This document shows positions 51,492 through 61,400 of a stretch of DNA of 64,000 nt, piece by piece. The notes under the pieces were generated by a model, which saw only the letters and a list, made by a program, of their open reading frames with translations, had not been told where the DNA came from and ran no database searches. The DNA lies in NCBI GenBank assembly GCA_020186115.1, contig WSYJ01000113.1, positions 248,001 to 312,000 of the forward strand. The letters are read 5' to 3'. The translations under genes and the position numbers were made by a program. The stretch comes from Histomonas meleagridis (lineage: Eukaryota > Parabasalia > Tritrichomonadida > Dientamoebidae). Numbering within the stretch: the first letter of the stretch is position 1; every line of letters begins with the position of its first letter.

Positions 51492-52799
51492 ATGTTAACG
51501 ACCAAATATACATTGAAAGTAAAAGAAAAGAAAAAAATTGAAAATATTTTTGTATATATTTTTGTTATTGTTATGTTTTTCATGAATTCTTATCAAATAT
51601 ATAATAAAGATAATTCAACACTTATAATCATGAGTTCAAATGAATTTAATGAAATTTCTCAATATCAAAACATCACTAAATTTATAATTATCAGTGAAAA
51701 TATTTATTCAATTCCAAGTAATGCATTTTCAGGATGGCATTCAGTTGTTTCAGTTAATTTTGGTAATTCAGTCACATATATTGGAGGTTATGTGTTTTCT
51801 TCATGTTTTAATTTAGAAAGGATTATAATTGGAGAAAATGTTACGACAATTGGTGGTGGAGCATTTTCAATGTGTTCATCAATCAAAAACATTACAATTC
51901 CAAATTCAGTTACAATAATTGGAAATTCAGCATTTTCATCATGTTCTAATTTAAGGATATTAACACTTGGATATGGAATCAGAGAAATTGGAGGTTCGGC
52001 ATTTGGGAATTGTTATCATCTTGAATGCATTTATTATTATGGATATTCAGAACCTGATATTGGTTTAAGTGCATTTTATAATGTATCAACAAGTGTTATC
52101 ACATATTCAACATACAAAGACAAACAATTTGGACAATTAGAAGTTATTAGCGAATCGGCAGAAGGAATATGCGAACCACTTCCAACACACTCGTTTAGTC
52201 AATCGAATACATTTTCTAATTCGAATACATTTACTAATTCAAATTCATTAACTCAATCAATTGCAACAATGAATTCAATTGCATTTACAGTGTTAAATTC
52301 ATTTTCTGAGTACATAAGTGCAGTATCGAAATCTTTTTCATATTTATTGACTTATACTTTATCAATTACCCATTCATTAACGATCTATGAAACAAAAACA
52401 AAATCATTTTCTTTACATATAGTTAATTCATCATCTTCATATATTGAAACGGAATTAGTTTATTATAATTACACAATTGTTATTTACACAACATATTACA
52501 ATTATTACTCGAATTTCTTTACAATGTTTTATACAAATAATTCGCAAACGAATGATAATAAAACGACAATTATCATTGTAATTGTTTGTGTTATTGTTGT
52601 AATCATTATCATAGTTATATTACTTATTATGTTATTAATTCGTATTCGTAATAAAAAGGAAATAAATGAAAACGAAAACTCAGAACACAACGAAAATGAA
52701 ACAGTAAATACATTTACAACGGGAATAAACATATCAAATATTGAAGAAGATCCATTTGCAGATGATTTTAAAGAAGATAAATTTATTGAACAAATATAA
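51492..52799 (+). CDS. BspA-like leucine-rich-repeat surface protein, membrane-anchored
   Basis: 435 residues. A hydrophobic signal-anchor near 18-36 (NIFVYIFVIVMFFMNSYQ) precedes about five LRR_5 repeats (SIPSNAFSGWHSVVSVNF, YIGGYVFSSCFNLERIII, TIGGGAFSMCSSIKNITIP, IIGNSAFSSCSNLRILTL, EIGGSAFGNCYHLECIYY). A Ser/Thr/Asn stalk follows (SFSQSNTFSNSNTFTNSN), then a membrane helix (IIIVIVCVIVVIIIIVILLI) and an acidic tail with ISNIEEDPFADDFKED. BspA-like proteins of trichomonads are surface adhesin candidates. The tail DPF matches the alpha-adaptin-binding class of endocytic motif, so AP-2 uptake is plausible. The same stalk, anchor and tail end the protein at 2388-3938. Confidence 0.9.
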   Translation: MLTTKYTLKVKEKKKIENIFVYIFVIVMFFMNSYQIYNKDNSTLIIMSSNEFNEISQYQNITKFIIISENIYSIPSNAFSGWHSVVSVNFGNSVTYIGGYVFSSCFNLERIIIGENVTTIGGGAFSMCSSIKNITIPNSVTIIGNSAFSSCSNLRILTLGYGIREIGGSAFGNCYHLECIYYYGYSEPDIGLSAFYNVSTSVITYSTYKDKQFGQLEVISESAEGICEPLPTHSFSQSNTFSNSNTFTNSNSLTQSIATMNSIAFTVLNSFSEYISAVSKSFSYLLTYTLSITHSLTIYETKTKSFSLHIVNSSSSYIETELVYYNYTIVIYTTYYNYYSNFFTMFYTNNSQTNDNKTTIIIVIVCVIVVIIIIVILLIMLLIRIRNKKEINENENSEHNENETVNTFTTGINISNIEEDPFADDFKEDKFIEQI

Positions 52800-52970
52800 T
52801 TTTTAAATATCAAATGCTTTGTGTTTAATATCAAATTTTTTAAGATCTTTTCCACCTTTCATTCTTTTATCAAATTAGATTAAAATAATTTAAAAACATA
52901 TTTTATAATTTATTAAACATTTGTGATTGGATGTATTTCAATAATTGGTCTTCTAACTACTTTCGACATC

Positions 52971-54120
52971 TCATTTCACGTCATCGAAAACATTTTTTAA
53001 TATAAACTCCAACAATTTCTTTACTTTCAATTGTTGTTCATTAAACTTTTCGACATTTACTTTCCAATTACAATTATTTTCATCGATTTCTTCACACACC
53101 TCTTCCCAAAACGCCAAAAAAGCAGCACATCCATTACAGTCTTTAACATCGAACTTCATAACAAATGATTTATCTTTACCATAAAACTCACCATTTAGAC
53201 CAAACACATCAATGAACTCAACATCTCTCAACAATTCCTTTTTCATATTAAACAAATCAAAAAAATAATTTGTGTTTTCATATGTGATTAAATATGAACA
53301 ATCACTTATAACATACTCAAAAAAGTCTAATAAATTTATTGTCTCATTACACTCAACAAATGGTTCAAATGAAGAAATTTTAAAATTTAAATATTCGAAA
53401 TTATCAATGATATAATGAACAGATAAAAAACCAAATGCTGACGATATTAATGTTGGAAGTATTATGACATTAGTGACAAATGGTTCAAATGATGTCGGAT
53501 CGTTATAGCATTGGAAAATTTGTTCTCCAATTCGAGCCAAAAGCTTAGCAGAGACTTTAAAATCTTCGTCGGTGAGAAGCTGTTTGGGCAAAATTGGAAG
53601 TGTTTCATTTTGGATAAGTGATGTGAAATAATTGATTATTCCATCTAATTATTGTTGAATCCCTGGACGTTGAATGTGAAGAAAATCTAATATAAGATGG
53701 ACATAGTTCAAATAAAAGTCTGTAAAATTGGAAAATGAAATTGATAACTTTTTGGAATCAAAAATGAAAATGAAATTTTGATTAAGTGTGTTAACTGCAA
53801 TAAGCTCTTGAAGTAGTTGTTCTGTAATAAGTGATAAATATGTATATTTGACGGAATTACGTGGACCAACAATTACATCTTTGAAATGATAAGAAACACA
53901 TCCTGGAGTAATTATACGGCGTTTTGATACATTGGCTGTACGCGCGTCATAAGATCTGGATAAAGTGTAAGTTTGTCTTTGTTAATTTTGGGAAAATGTG
54001 ATAACAAATTTTGAAATGTAAATTGATGTTGATGCTTTTCTTCAAGCTTAGCTTTTTTTGTAAAATGATATTGTTTTAGAATAGAACAGATGTTATTTTG
54101 ATCATGTACTTTCTTTTTTT
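52971..54120 (-). pseudogene. Hypothetical gene with one stop and frameshifts
   Basis: The 3' two-thirds form one frame: from about 53935 (SKRRIITPGCVSYHFKDVIV, GPRNSVKYTYLSLITEQLL) to an in-frame TAA after RPGIQQ near 53652, then straight on (LDGIINYFTSLIQNETLPIL, KQLLTDEDFKVSAKLLARIG) to the TGA at 52971. Upstream the reading shifts near 53945 (TKKAKLEEKHQHQFTFQN, HFPKINKDKLTLYPDLMT) and again in an A7 run near 54117. The largest clean piece is 52971-53591 plus about 20 codons upstream of the TTG start. Family not recognised. One stop and two small shifts over 1.15 kb suggest either early decay or local sequence errors. Confidence 0.55.
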
Positions 54121-54138
54121 ACCAACTTGAACACCAAC

Positions 54139-54167
54139 GACCGTTTATTAATACGAGTCAACCGTTA
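54139..54167 (+). promoter_or_regulatory. Two M3-like octamers in a divergent promoter
   Basis: GACCGTTT (54139-54146) and AACCGTTA (54160-54167), 21 bases apart, between the broken minus-strand gene and the Rab-like gene whose ATG is at 54209. One may serve each direction. Confidence 0.5.
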
Positions 54168-54208
54168 AGACGCGAGGAACAAATTTAAAAAATTTAATCC
54201 AATCCCCA

Positions 54209-54823
54209 ATGTGCACACCAAGCAATGATGAATTTACCGCTAAGATAATACTTATTGGAGATCCGCGAGTTGGAAAAACTTCTCTTTGTAATAGGTATTT
54301 TAATTCCACTTTCAATGAAAATCAGTCTGTTACATTTCCAAGACAAGATTTTAAGTGCGAAAGACAATATGATTTAGGCGTTGTTACCATGAATGTATGG
54401 GACACTGCAGGACAAGAAGATTTTAAGAGTGTTGTTCCTTTATATTTTAAAAATTCTTCAGCTGGCATATGCGTTTTTGATATCAACAACGAAGAATCTT
54501 TTGAAAACATCAAAGAAAGAATCAATGAATTTTTACACGTTACCAAAAGTTCTAATAATTTTAAAGTACCAATCATTTTTCTTGTAGGGAATAAAAATGA
54601 TTTGAACGAATGGAAAGCAAAAGAATCTCTAGTAAACAAAGCAGAGCAATATGCGAGAAATCAAAATGCTCAATTCATATTAACTTCAGCAAAAACAGGC
54701 GAAAATGTTGATCAATTATTTCAAAGTGTATTTGATGAAGTTTACGCTCAAAAGAAAATATGCACACCTGATGGTGTAGCTCTTAACCCAGATGTACCAC
54801 CAAAAAAAGGTTGTTGTGATTAA
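54209..54823 (+). CDS. Rab-family small GTPase, divergent
   Basis: 204 residues. P-loop GDPRVGKTS, switch II WDTAGQEDF, NKND and TSAK are present. The effector region (NSTFNENQSVTFPRQDFKCE) is unusual, without the TIG motif of common Rabs. The C-terminus is KKGCCD, a double Cys one residue before the end, so geranylgeranylation is plausible but the CCD order is uncommon. The overall layout is closest to Rab5/Rab2-type proteins in parasites' expanded Rab sets. It probably marks a vesicle-transport step; the subgroup cannot be fixed. Confidence 0.87.
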   Translation: MCTPSNDEFTAKIILIGDPRVGKTSLCNRYFNSTFNENQSVTFPRQDFKCERQYDLGVVTMNVWDTAGQEDFKSVVPLYFKNSSAGICVFDINNEESFENIKERINEFLHVTKSSNNFKVPIIFLVGNKNDLNEWKAKESLVNKAEQYARNQNAQFILTSAKTGENVDQLFQSVFDEVYAQKKICTPDGVALNPDVPPKKGCCD

Positions 54824-55424
54824 TTCTTATCAATAAAATTAAACCTAAATAAATATTTTTTTGTCTTATAAAAATTTATTACACAACCGAGCATAAAGAA
54901 GAGGAATTCAAACTGAGAAAAGAAACATATTTTGGTGAGTTTTTTGATTTCGATTAGATCACTATCATCATGTGGATAAAAATATGCCTTTAAATCGGAA
55001 AAAATAATAACTTTTGCTCAATTGTTAATATAAAATAAAAAAATGAATTTAGAAATTTACATTTTTCATTTTTCAGAACAAAAAAATTTATCATTTATTC
55101 AAATTTAATCTCTTTTTGACATTTTCCAAAATAAAACAATTAAAAAATAATAAAATTAATTGACTTTAACAAATGAAATTATTTGATATTTTGAATATAT
55201 TAATATTAAAAAGAGAAAAAAATATTATTAAATTGAATTAGATCGAATTTTATATAATTGAATTGAAGTACCCCTCCTCAAGCAAAATATAATATATATT
55301 ATTTCAGATTCATATCAATATTTATAAATACCTTCGTATAAACAATACTAGAATGTTAACATCACATTTCCAAGTAAATCTTTCAAAAAGTAAAAACAAC
55401 CTTGCTTAACGATCAAATTAATCT
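54824..55424. other. Intergenic region
   Basis: About 600 bases, very AT-rich. TTAACGATC (55398-55406) lies 18 bases before the ATG of the BEACH gene and resembles the NAACGAT Myb recognition element of T. vaginalis; it is not an M3 match. Confidence 0.4.
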
Positions 55425-58400
55425 ATGGACTTTCCGGACGAGCCTTTTACTTTAATACTTCAAAATTGTGAATTAAAAAGCCAACAACCAAAGAGTGATC
55501 TCATAGATTTAATTACAGATATCCAATTTCCAAAAATTAAAAAAAATAAGATTTCCCGATTAAAACGGAAATTCGATAAAAGCAATTGTATAGGAAAATG
55601 TATTCAAAAAATTGGGTTCCATTTTCCTTTTTTTCCAGAAATTCTTAAAGAAATCAGCGAAACAGAAATTGATCAAACTAATGAGAATTGTATTTCATGT
55701 TTTTGTTTATACAGTTTTATTTCATGGTATTCTTATTTTGAAGCAACAGATGATCAAACGGATTTACTTTTAATGTTTAAAATACTATTAGATATTTCAG
55801 CATATTCATATAAAACCATTGCATTAGCTTCATTTAATTACGGATTTGCTCATATTCTTTCAACACAAGTACATATTAAAAATGAACATATTCATCTTAT
55901 CACACGTTATTTCAAAGAAAACCCAAAAATTGATGAATCTTCATCAGTTTTATTAATCCAAGTAATTCCATATTTAATAGATGATGATTTATGCGTTAAT
56001 ATCTTTAAATTAATCACATATATTTCACAAAATAAATCATCTTTTTTTACTCCTACCATAGCTGATGTTATTATATCTTATTTAAAAGGTCCTATATTAG
56101 AATTTAACAAATATGCATTAAATTGTTTTGAGTGTGTATTTCCATACTCATCAAAAACCGATACGTCAATTTCAAAGGAGGTTCCTCAGAAAATATTTGA
56201 ATTGATCTGTCAGGACCCCCCAATTGAGTGGCCTGAATTTAATTCACGTAAAAGTTTTCAAGTTAAACAACTTGAGCATATTGATGCCACATATGATTTT
56301 TTAAAGACTGAGACATTTAAAAACGGCGTTAAATTTGATTATGAATCGCCTAAAGTTGAAATTTATGGGAAATTATGTACAAACAAAATCCTTGGAATCA
56401 TACTTAATATTATACATATTTTTAATGACAATGAATTATGTAATAAAGTATTTTTAGATTCATGTTTTAAGACAGCATCAGAGAATGAAAACTCGAAACA
56501 TTTAGGCTTATTTTTCTGTTATATTTTATTTCTTTGTAAAAAGTTCATCAATAAATTCCATGATTATTCCATTGGTAAAATGTTATATACATCGATATTA
56601 TTTAATCCTTTGATTACAATATTTAATAAAGATAATAACTTATCTATATATAGCTCAATGCGAAATCAAGCAATACAATGTATATTAGAAGAAGATTCCG
56701 AAGTATTTATCACATTCATCAAATATTTTTCTTCATATCCATTAATGATCTCTGAAATCTTTTCTAGGTTACAAATGTGGATTGATAATAAACATATTTC
56801 ATTATTATTAAACTCTCGAATTAATAGAGCTATTTCAGAATCGATGATGTATTATCGAACATTAAACTTAAATCTTGATTATAATGTCGTATTAATCGAA
56901 CAAACACGAGGTTATCAATTAAGTTATATTAAGAAATTATTAGAGAATCAAACAGCTTCAATTATATTATTTAATGATCGTAATTTTTTAGATTGTTTTT
57001 TCTTGTTAATATATGAACCAAAATTATATAATTTTGTATATGAAACAATACAAAGTTTTTTTAATAATAATTCACCTAAAGATTGTGTATCAGCAATATC
57101 AAAGATTTCATCGATTATATTAACATCATCAAAATATTTCATTAAAGATGATCGACATTTTAAGCTAATAATTAATATGATAACATTAATATCAACTTTA
57201 GAACATTCATATCCATTAATATCAGATGCATTATCAGCATTTCATATGATTATCTTTGATATATTAATGTCATTAAGTGGTTATACTGAAAAAGCAATAA
57301 AATTATTACGTGAATTAACAAAATGTTTAATCCAAAGTAATGATGCAATTATATTAACAAATGATAATACTTCTTTATTAGTTAAATGTATTCAAGGACT
57401 ATATAAAGATAATCCACCTAAAGCTATGTATGAATTATTATTACAATTATTAAGAGGAGATTCTACGTCACCTCAAACGCCTGATTTCATTATGAAACAA
57501 CCAAATTTATTACCAATGATATTTAAAGTATTTTATAAAACTCCTTTTTTAAATAATTTGTTTGAATTTGTTTCGAATTTATTAAATTTTTCTAAAACAA
57601 ATTGTAAAAATTGTCATAAATATAAAGTTGATTTGTTTTTTATTGAAATGATTGAACAAATTAAAATAAAAAATGAAAAAGATCCACAAAAGATTAATCA
57701 ATTTTTAAATTTATTTAAACAAATCGCTACAATTAAATCATCGCCATTTGTAGTAAAGAAATTTATTTCGTTATTAGCACCTGTAGAAGATAATAAAATA
57801 TCAGAATATGAAATAAATTTTATTGATTCATTATATGAAATTATATCAGATGAATATTATAAATATAAATTGTCGTTGTTATTCGGTAACTTCGATATAA
57901 TTGATTTAGATTTAATGACATCTTTAAAAGAAGGATTTTCAATTGTTTTTTGGATTTATCCTCATCGATTATATAAAGATGATAAAATAATGATATTTAA
58001 ACTTACTTCTACTGATTTAAACATGTCGTTATATATTAAAAATGATAAATTAGTATTAATTAATGAGAAATCAATGTTAAATCCAACATTTTCTTTGTTA
58101 CAAGATGTATGGCAATTAATTTCATTAACATTTGAAAATAGTCAAACAAATACATTTGTATCTATAAAAGTTAATGGAGAAGAAGAAAACAAATTTTCGA
58201 TAACTAAATTTACATATAAAACTAATCGTTATTTCTTATCGATAGGTTCTACTACAAAGCCTAAAATAGCACAAGTTGAACTTGGTCAATTTTGGTTTAC
58301 TAAGATATTAACTAATGAAAACTTAATACGAATTATACATTCTAAGCCATGTTTTGATGATTGTAGTGATATTCGTACATGTGTAACATTAATACCTAAA

Positions 58401-61400
58401 GACACACGAATTAATGTTGAACATGAATCATTTGTTAATTCATTAGTTAAAATTTGGAAATTAGATTTAATATTACCAATTTTAGTATTAAAAGATAATA
58501 ATAAAATTTGGGATTATTCGACAATATTAATATCATTATTAATAAAATTATTATCTTATAATGAAGAAGCTCAAGAAGAATTTGTTGATTCGAAACATAT
58601 ATCAATAATTTCATATTTATTAACGACTTATGAAAGTGATAAATTAAATTATAAATTATATTTACAATTTTTCTCATTTTTCCAATTAATGACTTCAAAA
58701 AGATTACAAGAACAAATTCTATTATTCATATTAATTAATCCAGATATATGGATAACATCGAATGATCAATTACAAATAATTCAACATTGGGCTAATGTAT
58801 TATTTCCTTATTATATCTCATCATTTAATTTATTTAATTTTTCATATTTTTTAAATTTGATTTTTATATATTATTGGAATGAAAATAATCAAATTATTAT
58901 AAATAATAAATCAATTAATAATTATTTTGAGAAAATTTTATTAGATTTATCATTAAATTCATTTGAAAAAGAAGATTATTTATTATTAATTTCACAATCG
59001 ATTTTAACAAATAATTTATTACAAAGTGAATTTTGTATAAAATTATTAAAAAAGATTTTCATTAATAATGAAAATGTTAAAATATTACAATCACAAGATA
59101 TTTATTTATTATATAACTTAGTTAAATTAAATAACAATGAAATTTTAATTGATATAATTGATATAATTATTCATTCGAATAAATTAAAAATTATTAATAA
59201 TAATTTGTTATTAGTATATTTAAATATTATTATGAATAATGTACAACCTAAAATATTAAAAAATACATTTTTCATACATATAAATGAATTAATGAAAGAA
59301 GGAATTCCCGAATTGTTAAATTTTAATTGTTTTTTTTGTATATATTATCCGGAATATATAATTCAATTAAATGAATCATTAAAAGATTCAAAGTTTTCAT
59401 ATAATATTAATGAGTTTTGGTATACATATTTAGTAATATTAATATTATCTTGTAAAAATATATTACAACAAACGAATTTATTATTGTTTTTATTAAAAGA
59501 AGTTAATGATAAATGGGTAAAATTGTTTAATTTCTTTGAATCGATTGGAGAATTAATTGATTATAATCCTGAACATGTACAAAGTTGTATATTAATAGAA
59601 ATCTCAATTAAATTAAAAGAAGATCAACAATTTTATGATAATAATATTAAATCATTTATTAATATATGTATTAATTTCATCTTAAAACGTAAAAGTTATC
59701 AATTAAATATTTGTTTAATATCTGCATTTAATAATTCTCCTTTTGATGTTAATTATCCTTTACCTAAAGCTAATGAATTTAATTATAATTTATTCGTTGA
59801 AAATAAATTCTTTGAGAAAATATTAAACACGAAAATTAAAAATATTCATTATAAATTTGGTATTAGAATATCAAATAAAGGTGAATGGTTAGATCAAAAA
59901 CAAGCGCATATATGTGCAATGATGATAATTAATGGGAAACTTGAAGAATATTATGATTATGTAATTATATTATGTTCATTATTAATGCATTTTGATAAAT
60001 CTTATCAACAAATCTTTCAAAAGTTATATAAAAAAATATTAAAAAATTCTTCAACAAAATCATTTTATTATTTATATCATATTTATAACTCAATTGATAA
60101 TGAAATTGTTAATACACATAATAAATTATGGAGAGAAATTAAGAAATTTATAAAAATAGAATATTTTGATATAATATATAAATTAAATAAAATTAATCAA
60201 AATTGGAAAACAATTTCAAATGTACAAAAATTACGTAAAAATATTTTACAAAGTAAATCTAATTCTCGACATTTATGGAATAATTTAATTTATGGACTTT
60301 CTTTAGATAAAGGTCCTTGGCAACCAGTAATATCACATAATAAGAACATCGTATTAAGTCGTGATAATATATTTTGCACCAACTTTTGTCCATTTAAAAT
60401 TAAACATTATAAACCTAAAACTAATAATAATAATATTAATGAAGAAAATGATGAAAAAATACAAATTAATAATAATAGTAATAATGAAAAACGTACTATG
60501 GATTCATCAATCATTTGTTCAAATATACAATTATATAAATCAGGTAAAACTTATGATTGTATATTTATTTTATATAAGAAATTCATCGAATTATATAAAC
60601 ATGATAATAAAATCATTAAAATATTCATCAATTCAATACGTCATATATTTTTACGTACTCGTTTACATAAACTTACAGCAATTGAATTATTTTTAATTGA
60701 TGGTAAATCATATTTCATTAACTTTAAAGATATAAATCCACAAATTGTTATTCAAAAGTTAGCGAACTTATGTCAAAAGACAGTTTTATCTATACAACAA
60801 AACACATTTTCAAGTTATTTCCAAAATTTACCACATAAAGATAATTGGATACAAGGGAAAATATCGAATTTCGAATATTTAATGATCTTAAACATAATGA
60901 GTGGACGAAGTTTCCAAGATTTAAGTCAATATCCAATTTTCCCATGGGTAATAACTGATTATAATTCGGATCAATTAGATTTGACTAATCCCAAAATTTA
61001 TCGAGATTTAACTAAACCTATTGGAAGTATTAATGATGAAATATTAACACAATTAAAATCAACTTCAATAAATTCGATATTATATCATTCAGGACCAATG
61101 AATATATTTACTGTTCATAAAATCCTTTCAAGAATCGAACCATTTAAATCACAAATATTAAAACTAAATAACTCAAATGATATTAATAATACATTTAATT
61201 CTATTTCGGACTTATATGAATTAACTGTTAATAATATATCATCACAATTTTGTGAGTTGATTCCTGAGTTCTTTTTTATGCCGGAGTTTTTAACCGGATT
61301 TAAATTATATAATTATGAAATCTCTGATGTGATATTACCAAAATGGTCTAAGTCACCAATTGATTTTATATATTTACATCGGAAAGCTTTGGAATCGGAT

